From Megamerina dolium (Eukaryota > Arthropoda > Insecta > Diptera > Megamerinidae), in the NCBI GenBank assembly GCA_963854835.1, contig OY978527.1, positions 30,360,047-30,424,046 of the forward strand: DNA of 64,000 nucleotides, written 5' to 3'. This document shows positions 40,638 to 52,734 of this stretch, one piece after another. A model generated the notes under the pieces. It was not told the origin of the DNA. It was given only the letters and a program-made list of their open reading frames with translations, and searched no databases. The stretch's first letter is position 1, and each line of letters opens with the position of its first letter. The position numbers were made by a program, and so were the translations under genes.

Positions 40638-40905
40638 GCACCTCTTAAAGGTTTTTTTAAGCAAGGCAAGAAGGTAAGGCCTTTGTTCTCATACTGGTTT
40701 TATAGTACTTTTTAAAAGCTTTTTAAGCACCTCTTAAAGTTTTTTTTAAGCAAGGCAAGAAGGTAAGGCCTTTGTTCTCATACTGGTTTTATAGTACTTT
40801 TTAAAAGCTTTTTAAGCACCTCTTAAAGGTTTTTTTAAGCAAGGCAAGATGGTAACGCCTTTGTTCTCATACTGGTTTTATAGTACTTTTTAAAAGCTTT
40901 TTAAG
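40638..40905. repeat. 89-bp tandem repeat, three units
   Basis: Units start at 40638, 40727 and 40816 with GCACCTCTTAAAG. They contain AAGGCAAGAAGGTAAGGCCT and CTTTTTAAAAGCTTTTTAA. The copies are nearly identical, so the array is recent. Each unit contains a small AAAAGCTTTT palindrome. Confidence 0.93.
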
Positions 40906-41706
40906 GCAAAGCGAACACGTAAGGCATATGTTTTACGCTCAAATAATGGAAAAATATGGCAAAGGTCTGCAATATGCAAAGAAAGTCCTTTTTTAATGCG
41001 TTTTTAGTCATTTTTAACTGCTACTGGGATGCGTGAGGTTTATATGTGTTAGAATACCTGTACATATAATCGGCAACAAATTCATACAAGCAAATGTCAA
41101 ATTACTCCAGGGGCGAATTCCAAAAAAGAATTGTTCCATAAGTAATATTCATTTTGCTTGTTAAATTTTTCCTGCACTGTAAACATTTTCTATCGGTAAA
41201 CAAGCTTTTTCTGTGCAAGTTATCATCGTGCTTTAACAAAAGACTTTTGTATTTTTCCATCCTATTTTTTTTTCACAGCTGTAACCAACAAGTGTCTGAT
41301 ACTGCATTTGAAAGACCCAAGTCCCAAGTCTTTTTTTTTTTGTTTTAATTCGACTTAAGGACTTTTGGGAGACATTCATCTACCAGGTTTTCAGAGAGGA
41401 TTTCACTGAAGTCTTGATTTGACAGCTTTGATGACTTGCGGTGTTCGAACTCCAATAAATGAGTTATATTCGCAATGTCATGCTCTTTAGAATATTTGTG
41501 CCAACCATTATCATTTTGAACAAACTGTGTTGAACAAAAAATTGTTGTTGAAATAGAATTTCATCTAGAGGACAAAGCAAAGCAAACCTTTTGTAAGGTA
41601 TCCTGGTCCCCTTTGCAGATTCGTAAAAATATCGAGAATCCGACGAGTGATGCGATAAAGAAGCGTAGAAAACGGATTTTTTCAAAAGATCTTTTCGTGT
41701 GAAACA
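40906..41706. other. No gene seen
   Basis: A+T-rich spacer before the intact Tc1 element; no supportable feature. Confidence 0.45.
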
Positions 41707-41708
41707 TA

Positions 41709-43329
41709 CAGTCAGGGACTAAAGTTTAAATACACCCATAAAACATCGCTTTAAATAAAAATAAAGCATTTTAACACAAATGTAAGTATGCAGTTTATTT
41801 TTAGTTGAATAATGACCAATATCGAAAACCAAAACAATTCACTTTTTTTCATAGATAACTTAAAATTCATCAAAAACTAAAAAAATACATGGGACAAAAG
41901 TTTAAATACAATACAAAATTTTCTTTCTTTAGCTGATTTTAGCTTAATTAAAAAACGTTAAACTTAAATTAATATTTGGTAGGTCCGCCTTGAGCTTCAA
42001 TGACAGCCTGCAGACGACGTGGCATAGACAGAACCAAATATTCTGTTTCCGATGTGCTGATTTCTGACCAGGCCTTTTTCAGAGCCTCTTTAAGGGATTC
42101 TTTGTTCTTTAAAGCTGCGCGATTGATTTTTCGGTCCAATAATTCCCAAGCGTGTTCAATTGGGTTTAAGTCCGGTGATTGGGGAGGACTACAGAGCTGA
42201 CGTGGAGCATAATACAGCAACCAGTCCTTCACCAAATGCGCGGTATGCTTAGGGTCGTTGTCTTGTTGAAATATCCAACTTCTTCCCAGACCCAAGCTAT
42301 CCACAGAAGGCTGCAAATTTTGTTCCAATATACTTTTATACACGTGTTTGTCCATTATTCCATCGATAAAAGCCAAGTGTCCCACGCCAGCTGCTGCAAT
42401 TGCTCCCCAAACCATCACACTACCGCCCCCATGTTTAACGGTTGGTATTAAATTTTTGGTTTGAAGTGCTGTGCCGGGCTTGCGCCAAATTTTTGCGCGA
42501 CCATCGCTGCCAAAAATATTAAATTTAGATTCATCTGTGAATAAGACTCTTCGCCAAAAGTCCTCATCCATATCCTTGTAATTGTTTGCAAAATCCAGAC
42601 GAAGTTGTCTATTTTTTTCAGAAATAAGCGGTTTTTTACGTGGAACTCTGCTTCGATAGACGTTATACCGTAAAGCTCTTTGTACGGTTTTTGGGTGAAC
42701 ATGTTTGCCTGACACCGCAGCAATACTACCGGCTAACTTTGGCGCACTTATTTTTGGATTTTTGTCCACTTCTCTTAGGATAAGGTTTACATCTCGGCGA
42801 GAAAGTTTTTTTGGTCGACCAGTTCTGGGCCTATTTTCCACTGTTTTGTAAGTTTTATATTTTCTTATTACGTTTTGCACACTTGCACAGGACAAATTCA
42901 AAATTTTTCCTATATCACGGTAGGATTTGCTTTCTTTAAAGTGTTTAATTATTAAATCTTTAACACCAGACTCTATTTGTTTTCCTTTGCCCATTATTTT
43001 GCTTTCAAGTCTACCGACAACGATGAAATCACTAATAATACTGAATAAATATGCGTAAGTGAAGAAAGCAAAAAAAAATATAACGGTACTTTTCCAAAGA
43101 AATTGCAAAAACACGTGTTTTCTTGTATTGTATTTAAACTTTTGTCCAGCGTATTTTTTGAGTTTTTGATGAATTTACAGTTATCTATGCGACAAATACA
43201 AATTTTTTGTTATTGTGTTTGCTTACTGATAGACTGCAAAAAAACTGCTTACTTAGATTTTCGCAGCAATGCTTTATACGAGTTAAAATTAAGATTTGTG
43301 GGGTGTATTTAAACTTTAGTCCCTGACTG
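41709..43329 (-). mobile_element. Intact Tc1-type transposon with IR/DR-like ends
   Basis: 1621 bp between TA duplications (41707-41708 and 43330-43331). The outer ends match in inverted orientation: CAGTCAGGGACTAAAGTTTA at 41709 and its complement ending at 43329. A second, internal copy of the core (GGGACAAAAGTTTAAATAC) lies about 180 bases inside each end (41890 and about 43126-43146, inverted). Each end therefore has two direct repeats, like the IR/DR arrangement of Sleeping Beauty and Minos-type elements. The transposase frame is uninterrupted. This family differs from copies A and B. Confidence 0.93.
41969..42994 (-). CDS. Tc1 transposase, DD34E, apparently intact (341 aa)
   Basis: Cut-and-paste transposase that would bind the element ends and move the transposon into TA sites. 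I chose the ATG at 42994 (MGKGKQIESGVKDLIIKHF) because it fits the family N terminus and length (about 340). The frame is open 40 codons further up but that part is hydrophobic and unlike the family. Residues about 1-110 form the two helix-turn-helix parts (ESKSYRDIGKILNLS; RPRTGRPKKLS with the AT-hook-like GRPKK). The catalytic residues are the Asp of FTDESKFN, the Asp of IFQQDNDPKHTA and the Glu of PDLNPIEHAW, with 34 residues between the last two. The glycine-rich block KHGGGSVMVWGAI is intact. The C terminus is VIEAQGGPTKY. No stop or frameshift was seen. Confidence 0.95.
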   Translation of the reverse strand: MGKGKQIESGVKDLIIKHFKESKSYRDIGKILNLSCASVQNVIRKYKTYKTVENRPRTGRPKKLSRRDVNLILREVDKNPKISAPKLAGSIAAVSGKHVHPKTVQRALRYNVYRSRVPRKKPLISEKNRQLRLDFANNYKDMDEDFWRRVLFTDESKFNIFGSDGRAKIWRKPGTALQTKNLIPTVKHGGGSVMVWGAIAAAGVGHLAFIDGIMDKHVYKSILEQNLQPSVDSLGLGRSWIFQQDNDPKHTAHLVKDWLLYYAPRQLCSPPQSPDLNPIEHAWELLDRKINRAALKNKESLKEALKKAWSEISTSETEYLVLSMPRRLQAVIEAQGGPTKY

Positions 43330-43331
43330 TA

Positions 43332-43470
43332 CATGCTACAAAACCAAAGAGTTTAGAATAAATGCACGAGTACGGCAAGATAGTGTCCAGTTTGATCGAC
43401 TTTTGCTGATAATATAGCAACCTGCTAAAGACCCAATACTAGCGTCACGTAAGCTGAACTGAGCGGTGTT
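43332..43470. other. Short spacer, no feature
   Basis: Unique-looking A+T-rich bases between the intact Tc1 and the MITE pair. Confidence 0.4.
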
Positions 43471-43473
43471 TTA

Positions 43474-44001
43474 TAGCCTAGACAGACGGCAACCTAATTC
43501 CGGATTACCGGTGCACTTAATCCGAATAAAACAATAACCTGACAGACGGCAGTATTGCGGATTAACTAAACGGCTGATTGCCGTTTTATTAGGTCTGTCC
43601 ACTTACATTACTGTCACTATCAATTTCTGTCATCTATCACTCTCGATATGAGAAAATCCACAAGAAGTACGTGAACTGAAAACTATCAGAAACTTGTAAA
43701 TTGACATTCACCGGTCGTAATTGACAGCTGGATTTATTTGTTTGCCAACACTTTTCATGTTGAAAACTGTTAACAATTGTTGAAAGTTTTTTGTTAGCGA
43801 ACACACCTAATATTTTGTAAAATGGATGGAGAAAAATTCACAATAGACAATTTTCAGCAGTGTTGCCATCGCAAATTGCCCTAATCCTCTTTTATTTTGA
43901 GAATTAACTCATAGAGTTTATGCGGATTAGCTGCAGTTAATGCCCGAGTTAATTCGAATTAACTCGGTAATCCGGAATTAGGTTGCCGTCTATCTAGGCT
44001 A
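43474..44001. mobile_element. PIF/Harbinger-like MITE, long form, copy 1
   Basis: Ends TAGCCTAGACAGACGGCAAC and the complement GTTGCCGTCTATCTAGGCTA, flanked by TTA (43471-43473 and 44002-44004). Length is 528 bp. An internal second terminal-repeat-like block (TAACCTGACAGACGGCAG at about 43536) corresponds to the outer end of the short form at 11425. Confidence 0.88.
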
Positions 44002-44158
44002 TTAGGGTAAATGAAACAAAAGGTTTGTAATCGTATTACGTTAGCATTAAAACATAATACTTGTCCTCCAGCTAAATAATGTGCACATTTTTCAAGTTGA
44101 ATAACTTGCGCAAACATCTTGACAAACGTCTCACTTGAAAGTAATATATCCCATCTAA

Positions 44159-44686
44159 TAGCCTAGACAGACGGCAGCCTAATTCCGGATTACCGGCGCA
44201 CTTAATCCGAATAAAATAATAACTTGACAGACGGCAATATTGCGGATTAACTAAACGGCTAATTGCTGTTTTATTAGGTCTGTCCACTTACATTACTATC
44301 ACTATCAATTTCTGTCATCTATCACTCTCGATATGAGAAAATCTACAAGAAGTACGTGAACTGAAAACTATCAGAAACTTGTAAATTGACATTCACCGTT
44401 CGTAATTGACAGCTGGATTTATTTGTTCGTCAACACTTTTCATGTTGAAAACTGTAAACAAATCTTGAAAGTTTTTTGTTACCGAACACACCTAATATTT
44501 TGTAAAATGGATGGAGAAAAATTCACAATAGACAATTTTCAGCAGTGTTGCCATCGCAAATTGCCCTAAACCTCTTTTATTTTGAGAATTAACTCATAGA
44601 GTTTATGCGGATTAGATGCAGTTAATGCCCGAGTTAATTCGAATTAACTCGGTAATCCGGAATTAGGCTGCCGTCTGTCTAGGCTA
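44159..44686. mobile_element. PIF/Harbinger-like MITE, long form, copy 2
   Basis: 528 bp, same ends as copy 1, flanked by TAA (44156-44158 and 44687-44689). It lies only 157 bp from copy 1, in the same orientation, and the two are about 95% alike. Separate target duplications show two independent insertions and not a segmental duplication. Confidence 0.88.
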
Positions 44687-44762
44687 TAAGATAACCCAAA
44701 TAGAGGTGAACGCTGCTTTACTTCACTAGCTTCATTACCAACATACTCATCTATAAATCAAT

Positions 44763-44951
44763 TATAAACTATGGGGATGTGCAAGTAATTCAAATATAGA
44801 ATTAATTCAACGAGACCAATCAAACATACTGCGCACCATAGTTAGGGCACCCTGGTTTGTCACTAATGCCAATCTCTATAAAGATCTGCAAGTAGCTCTA
44901 GTGGAAGGAGAACTAGCTCGACTTAAATATTACAACAAAGCGGCTTCTTAG
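44763..44951 (+). pseudogene. Jockey-like LINE reverse transcriptase C-terminal fragment
   Basis: The frame reads YKLWGCASNSNIELIQRDQS, then NILRTIVRAPWFVTNANLYK, then DLQVALVEGELARLKYY, and ends at a stop at 44949-44951. 'LWG.A..SNIE..QR.QS..LR.IV.APW.V.N..' is the conserved block near the end of Jockey-type ORF2. It belongs to the same broad group as the fragments at 32932 and 60601 but is a different sequence. No tail or duplication was found. Confidence 0.8.
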
Positions 44952-44959
44952 AACGCTTC

Positions 44960-46645
44960 TGCCTGCATGGAACTCTCCTTTCGTTATCTTTGTATATTAT
45001 TATGATCATAATGATCTATGAAATGAGATTATTTTGTTTTGTGAATTAATACAATATTGCTTTGCGTCATTAATAAGTCCATAGATTTTGTATATTGTAT
45101 TTGTATTGTATTAGTTAGTTTTTAGATGTGAATACTTATTGTCCTGAAAAAAAACAAACAATAAGTTTCTAAACTCGGTTTCGTATTGATATTCAACCTG
45201 ACCTACAGCCTCCACTAGTTCGCTTTGTAATTTGTTTGTTTGTTGAATAAAATTGTTTGTGAAATTTGAGTATGTAAATATGAATATATATGTTTGTACA
45301 AATACATATATATTTCAGCATATTCATGACCATTTTAGCAATAGCTTGGCCATGACATTGTTATGGACAAATTTTAAGATGCATGTTTACATTCTTGTAC
45401 AAAAAAGGACAACACTGACAACAACAATTCAAAATGATGAAATTTTGTTGGTCTCTTTTGCTAAATTGATAAAGGTTAATCAATATGAAAGTAACATTAT
45501 GAATATATTGATAATTTTATTTCTATTCAACCTTAATTATTATTATTCGTCTTGATTAAAACAATAAAATGCTTGAATAAATTGCTATTCAAATACCAGA
45601 ATATATAAATTTAAATCTGTTTCTGTTTTCAATACAAAATGGAAAATGAACACTTACTCGCCAATCTTGCCTGCAATCTCATGTATGCATCCAACAATTG
45701 AAAGTGGTCCTATAACCACAACTTAGGGGATTACTTCCACTTAACACATGTTGTGCGGTGAATTAGTCGTCAAAATGTTTTGCTTGGGTAATATAAATGC
45801 GATGTAATGGAAATGCGATATATATAGCTGTCATCAGAACCTTTTCTTGTTGTCCAAATAATGAAAACTAAGTCTTCTAAGCAGAATAAAAATTATACCG
45901 GTTTCATTTGCGATAGAGAGATGATGAAAATAACAAAATATTTACATTATGCTTCACATAAAAATTTTCCAAGATGCGAAATTTAGTAAACAAAATTATT
46001 TAAAATACATCGCATGATTCTGAAATAATTTTTTCAAATTTTAATTGATATGGACCATTGACTGCTGAGCTACAGATTAATTATTTTACTATTTTGTGCA
46101 AATATACATGCAATATATTTCCTGGCTGTAAAATGGATTATTTGGATTTATTAAAAAAAAAAAAATAAAGAGGTTTGAATTTTACAAGTTGGCCGTCATT
46201 ATACATTTAGAAATTGAGATTAATTTAGTCCCGACGTGCTTGTAGGGGCACAGTATTGTAAAGTACCTAAATCCTGATGTTGCCTTAGTATCTCAGTGGT
46301 GTCAACCAGTCTTCCAGTAATGACATCGTTGAAAAAGTATTGAATTAAACGAAATTCTCATAATATGTGAAAAGAAGATAATCCGCAAAATCAACCTTAA
46401 AAACACAATTTAAAATATTATAGTAATTAGCATTCAAAATGATCACACAAAGGAACACAAGCCATGCGCAGCAATTTGAATAAAAAAACATATTGATATT
46501 ATTTTATGTCTCAGAAACAACCTATCAAGTAGTATTTATGAATATGTACAAGTAACAGTGGAGGAGCAAAGTGTGCGTTAGCACACGCTAGAACCAGAAT
46601 CTTTCATATTTGACCAAATTAAAATCTGCCACACATATACTTATG
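44960..46645. other. No gene seen
   Basis: A+T-rich. A 100-codon plus frame at 45253-45555 has no recognisable domain and biased A/T composition, so it is not called. Confidence 0.5.
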
Positions 46646-46648
46646 TGT

Positions 46649-46788
<140 letters not shown>

Positions 46789-46789
46789 T

Positions 46790-49700
46790 AGTACATACAT
46801 ATTTACTTAAGAAAAACCTGATTTGGTCATTTGGTCAGTCTTAAGCATATGCAAATCTGTTTCAAATTTGGACACAATTAAAAAAAACCGGTAGATACGA
46901 AGAACTAACTTGATTCTGCGTTAGATATTAGTTGGCGATTTTCTCAATATGTATTATGTATGTATATATTATACTACATATATTGGAACTTGCAATGTAT
47001 AGCAAAGGGGTGTTCAATAGAAGCGACGCAATGTCTACCATTTAATGATTGGAACAATACATAATTCTGAAACGAGTTTGCTTTCAAAATTCGCACTCGG
47101 TAGCCAGAAATCTTTATGCGCTAATTCCTATGCGTTATCTTAAGAAATTAACAATTCAACTCCTGTGGAATATACATTTTGGAGCTACGTCAAGCTATCA
47201 GTTTCTAATATCGTCTATCTCAGAACTCAGGAGCAACATCGTATACCGATTATGAAAAATTTGAATGTTATGCTCCAAAATTAACGTATTTCCACATTAA
47301 ATAAAAACCACTTCAATATTTAATACATACGCCTCTAATGAAACCCCCGCTATTTTTATTTCGTATTACTATAAACAAGGGAAAAAATAACAATGACTAA
47401 AAGAAAATTGAATCTTTTCTATTCGATATGTAAATAAATTGCTCAACAAATCGAGTTTTTAGATATTTTGCGTGATGTTTGCAAAAATTTTAGATTTTTC
47501 CCCCCCATTTTAAAAGATGTATAAATTTTGCAATTGTGGCTACTCAGCGCAATGATGTTCATAATTTTAAATAAGCTGAATAAAAATCGATTCGAAACGA
47601 ATACCATATACGATAAATATCAATATATTGTACAACAAAATTTGCAAGACGCAAAAAATAAGTAAAAACAAAAATAGAGATGTTTCATTAAATTGCTTCA
47701 AAACTGATTAACTGAGCTTAAAGGTAATGTAAATTTTCGTATTTAGAAATAAGAAAGTGATAAAATACATATTTTACTTTTTGCAAATCAATTCTTGCCA
47801 TCTGAAACAAGTTTTTAATGATTCTTTTTATCTGCATTGTATTATAAGTGTGGAGATCATTAGTGCCGAAATTTTGGATACTCTATTGTGGGTCGTAAAT
47901 TTCAGTGATAGCGATGTTTCTCCGAGCAACCTGAAATAATTGCTTATGTCAAGCCATTTACAATTTTGATTTGACTTTAATTAAGAAGCATAATTAACAT
48001 ACTTTTAATTCAGGAACAATACTCGGATAGGGTTCAAATAGTCAAAATATATAATATTTGCCATCTCTACTTTCGATAAATCTGCAATTACATTTTTAAG
48101 CTTAGTGCGTTGTCAAATCCTATCCAAAATTGATTTTTTGTGAAATTTCGGCAATTTATTGGAATTTCGACTAAAATAGAAGAATTTTTCAAGAATGTTT
48201 ATAAAATATTTGCTCGCAGACAAAAACCAAATTTTGCTTTAAAGTTGTTGGTGTTGGTGAAATTTCATATAAATGAAATGAATTAGGGTATTTAAAAAAA
48301 TGTGTTAAGAACCTTAATTATTTTTACCTCAGTATTTTATTATTTAGTAAGTTTGCATATTTGGGCCATCGTGACATCATATATCTCAGATATTAGTTAA
48401 TGTATATACATAAATCGGTAATTGTTTTGCAACCCATTAAGGTTAAAAAGAGAGTGGTAGTTAGTGGTCCTACCTGTACTTTAGTCTCGTCATTTTCTAA
48501 TGCTTATACTTAGAAAGTGTTGTGTGACAAGCAGCCTGAACATTGCAAGTGGAATAGCTGCTTCAGGAGATGGTTTAACTTGAACAACATGATACCTGGT
48601 TTTGTTAACTTACCACCTTCGAAATTTGTCCCTGTGAAACGATACTTCATGAGACTTCGCAATTTAAATAATTGTTTTACTGTTTTACTGTTAAACTAAT
48701 GCAATTGTCGTTGTATTTAAATATTAATACAATAAAAGACAGGAATTAACAAATTAAAAATTTACTTTCAATATTTCTTATGGTGACGCTACATTTCACG
48801 TTCAAACTTTTGCTGCAATGTACATAATGTATACCTTTGGCTCTGCCCCAGTAACTCCACTTTAGTTGACGGAATGCAGAAAATTTTTGAAGTGAATTGT
48901 TTATTTCTCTCTTTTGCTGTATTCATTTTCCAGCACAACAACCATAGCGATAGTTTGACACATTCATGTACATACAATATATTCTTTCACTTTGTCCAAG
49001 GAACTCCATTTTATTTAAAGTGATGCAGGTTCGTTTCGTCAGCAGAAAAAAGTTTGAAGCTAAATTTGCATTTCTCTGTGCGCTCTGTGTTTATTTCTAA
49101 ATAGAACAACAATTTCATTATTTTGACAGCAAACATTGACAATGAAATATCGTCATAACAAGCTCTTTTCAAACTGCGCAATTGATATGACGTGTGTAGG
49201 TTAAAACTCAGAAAACCTTCCAACTCAGTCAAATGCTAATTTTGAAAATGCGAAATATTTCGCACCGCTTTGTTATGTAACATGTTAATAATGCTGGTTT
49301 GTTTACAAATAGGTACTGCTAGATCCATTACCATAACATTGTTATAAACAAAAACTATGACATGTGTTCTCATACGCATAACATTTTACTATATTATTTT
49401 TTATATCGAATTGGTAATAAAAATACATACAAATATACTTTTTATATAATTGCGGTATACCTAGTTTTAAACTAATATGTAATCTTCATTGTATTAAATT
49501 AAAAATGTGTCATCAACTGAACCACATATTGTCTGTCAAGTATGGAAGCTTCTACATTTATATAATATGTCGCATGTTTCAATACAGAATGATCTATCAC
49601 ATCGACTACTCTGGCACTTTTAGATCCCTGTGTACATCATCATTTCGGATGTACCAGGCTGCTTTAACAATAGCCGTTTTTATTTGACGTTTATACATAA

Positions 49701-50005
49701 TTAACTATAGGTTGTAATTATAGGGGTAGAACAATAAGAGAGTTCGTACGAATGAAGAAAAAAAGATAAACAAAACGACGAGAAGAAGAAGAAAACAACA
49801 AGCATACGAGTTTGACATTATAAAGAAAACGTTTTTGACATTACAAGGTGACAGCATTTTCAATTGCTTTACATTTTTTTTTATTATACATGGTTTGTAT
49901 GGAAAGTTAAGGGATTATATTTATCCCTACTTAGCTATTGGTTGTCGGTAAAAAGCTGTGTTGCCACAGTGTCGTTCGATACTTGTTATTAAAAACCTGG
50001 CAAAT
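46790..50005. other. Long A+T-rich region, no gene seen
   Basis: No domain, LINE block, terminal repeat or coherent exon chain could be supported on either strand. Short frames at 47049, 48517, 48789 and 49011 are treated as chance. Confidence 0.5.
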
Positions 50006-50220
50006 GCAATGAAATGGTCGAGCAAAAAAGAGTATCCGTCCACAATTAATTGCAATTAATTGAAATGTCGTTGATTATTATTTTTCTATATTACCATATA
50101 TTGCCCAGCGCTGAGTTCAATTATATGGTATACATATATAAAATATTATGCGATAGTGATAACATATACCTAATTGTGGAAGCTTGTTTCATTTGACATC
50201 ATTGCAAATATACCTAATAA
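50006..50220. repeat. Diverged dispersed repeat, partner at 61690-61900
   Basis: Shares with 61690-61900 the blocks GAGCAAAA.AGA.TATCCGT/GCATCCACAATTA, GAAATGTCGTTGATTATTAT and TTTTTCTATATT/TTTTTCTGTCCTG, then a run of TATTAAATATTAT-like text and TTGCATCATTTC-like text, in the same order. Identity is only moderate, so both are old. The class is not known. Confidence 0.5.
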
Positions 50221-51069
50221 AATAAATGTTTTCTTCAAGCCAGATAGTCAGAATTTTGCTCTCTACACAATTTAACCCTCCTTATGTATTGTATATCGTG
50301 TATCATACTACTGTCTGTAGTATAAAGGAACTGTTCGATATATGTTTCGCTGTTTATTTTTCTTACCGTTTGTAATCGAAGTTAGTCATTTGCTCTTCAT
50401 TACCTTGAGCTAGTTAATAACCTGATACAACGACTCCACTTAACTTAAAATGACTACAAAGAGTTATTGAATTATAAAAGAAAGGCTATGTTTAGTGTAT
50501 AAAAAGTTCCATTATTCAATAAATATTATTTGCTCACAGACTTATTTATCTATCAATACATCAAATAACATTTCCTTTGGTATCTCCCATGCTATGCTAT
50601 GTTTATATTTACATTGTTCTGAAAATGTACAACTTTTCATTAACATTATTTCCACTTCTTTCATCAACCGTATTTGCCAAATACTACCAACTAACACAGC
50701 ATCTTCAAGTTTTTGTTCAAACAAATAAGCATATTCAAGCATTAATTTAATTGAAACTCGCTGCATTGCTTGTAACCAGATGTGAACTAGTTCCAAGGAG
50801 TTGACGTCACATCTTTAGATAACTTTGTTCAATAATTTTTAAAAATACATTTTATTTATTTGTTTGATTAAAGCTAGTGCAACAACAAAAGTTTTAAATT
50901 ACATCCATAACATTAGCAAAGTAAGAGGCTATAACATATAACAATAAAATAACGAAGATGGCACAACGAGATAAAAATCAAAAATGCAGAAAACAAAACA
51001 AAACAATATTATTTCTAATATGTAAATGAGTTAAAGAGAAAATATAGATATTAAAAAAAAAACAATATA
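50221..51069. other. No gene supported
   Basis: A minus frame at 50542-50796 (84 residues) has no recognisable motif and is not called. Confidence 0.4.
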
Positions 51070-51345
51070 TTTAAACAATTTTTTTTTTTGTATTCTTCAG
51101 GACACAAGACAGAGAACTAACTATCATTTTGCTGCACAAAAGGTCACGATGCTTATATAGACTATAATAATAATAAATAGCAAACATCATTGTAGATGAA
51201 TAGAATAGAATAGATAAATTTACAAAGGTTCCATTGCTAAAGTGCAATGCATTCCTCTTTTGCATTATCTTTAGGGAAATAGAGTTCCAAAAACGAGTGG
51301 AGACGAGCGAGCGAACTTCAGCTTGCTGCACAAAGAATTGGTATA
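51070..51345 (-). pseudogene. Possible LINE ORF2 C-terminal remnant
   Basis: The frame reads QAEVRSLVSTRFWNSISLKI followed by about 60 more residues. 'R..VS.R.WNSLP..I' near the protein end is a feature I know from the C termini of several non-LTR reverse transcriptases. The rest is low in information. Treat as tentative. Confidence 0.3.
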
Positions 51346-51349
51346 TTTA

Positions 51350-52147
51350 ATGTTCGTGTGTTACTTTATGTGTCATTACCAAGGATCTCAATTTCAGTTA
51401 GTTTTGAAAGTAATTCAGTAATTTTTAATGTAATTTTTTATTACATTTCCTACCTACACTATATAATTATATTTGATTTGCGTGTTGTAAAGGAAAAATT
51501 AGGCATTGGTTTTTAGCAGAGTCCACGAAGTTTAAACACTGAGCGTCGTCCTCATAAATTGATATTCAGAGAATTAATTAGAAAGGGACACCTTGTTTGA
51601 CTCTTTGAGACTTATCAGCAAAATATGACGTTATTAGGATAGCGATGGACCTATAAAAACTATAGGTTAACCACATAATTGTTACAAAATGTACTCATAA
51701 TGACAAGCAATGGAGGAAACTACATTGCACCTTAAAAACTTTTTTTTTTTTAAATATAAGATTAAGTATAATTTCTTATAACAAAATGGATTATAATAAA
51801 CTGTTGATTGTCACTGTGATCCCACAGGGTGCTGCTGAAAAAAAGTAGTTTTTCATCTTCAACCAATGTTACACAGGCAGTCATAGTGCGATATAAAATA
51901 ACATCTCTGGTAGAGCAAAATCCTTTCACAGACAGTTACGAAACGAATGGACATCAATAAGGCTATTCATTCTTCTTTTTCTTCTTTCCGTAATTATTTG
52001 TTGGTGTTTTGTTTACTTTTCTCCTTCTGACTGAATTAATTAAACTGCATAGTCTTGTGTCAGCTTCATAGGGGAATGAAAAGCTGTCGCACCAATGCTT
52101 TAGGGATGCTTCTTAACATCCAACCATTTCCTATTTTAATCGAGAAG
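51350..52147. other. No gene seen
   Basis: A+T-rich spacer upstream of the LINE RNase H fragment. A 5' UTR-like start was not recognised. Confidence 0.4.
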
Positions 52148-52734
52148 GAAGCATGCTTAAGTGTTTACTGATGGGTCAAAATTAGAATGTGATAGAACAG
52201 GGGCGGGCGTAAATGGCCCGAGATTCAAAAAATCAATTCCAACAATCTTTCAATCGGAAATACACGCCATTGAAATTTGTGCAAGGGAATGTCTTCGTAA
52301 AAAGATGACAGGAACACACATTTATATACTATCAGACAGTCAAGCGGCACTAAAAGCATTACAATCAATCACAATAACCTCACAAATGGTAGACGACTAC
52401 CAAAACCTTCTTAATATACTAGACAACTTCAATGCCATGGTATTGGGGTTGGTTCCTGGACACGAAGGACATCCCAACTAAGGGAATATCAGACAAGCTA
52501 CTCTCGTTAAGCCGAATATCTGGTTTCTTCACAGGCCATTGTAGCCTGAGATATCACCTATTAAAGATAGGTTTCTCGGAAACTGATGTCTGTAGATTCT
52601 GTAGAATGGGCACTGAAATTTCAGAGCATATTCTCTACGAATGTCCAGCACTTGGCAGACAAAGACTTCACCATCTAGGTGCCATTGTCATGCCTCCATA
52701 TCAATTATGGAACAATAATCCTCACAGTGCTTAA
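52148..52734 (+). pseudogene. LINE ORF2 fragment: RNase H and C-terminal zinc-like motif
   Basis: The first frame starts VFTDGSKLECDRTGAGV (RNase H first Asp), has QSEIHAIEICARECL (second position Glu) and YILSDSQAALKALQS (Asp), and ends near LVPGHEGHPN. A frameshift near 52482 moves to the next frame: GFFTGHCSLRYHLLKIGFSE, then CRFCRMGTEISEHILYECPA and LGRQRLHHLGAI. This RNase H plus 'C..C....E...H.L..CP' end is shared by LINE clades such as I, R1 and LOA; I cannot choose among them. The reverse transcriptase part is absent. Confidence 0.85.

Noticed and set aside
42995..43114. Upstream 40-codon extension of the intact Tc1 transposase
   Set aside because: The extension is hydrophobic and unlike Tc1 N termini; the ATG at 42994 gives the normal family length.
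45253..45555. 100-codon plus-strand frame
   Set aside because: A/T-driven composition and no recognisable domain.
47049..49687. Several 60-73-codon frames
   Set aside because: Lengths are within chance for A+T-rich DNA of this size and no motifs are seen.
50542..50796. 84-codon minus-strand frame
   Set aside because: No motif, no splice context and no neighbour supports it; overlapping plus frames of similar length exist.
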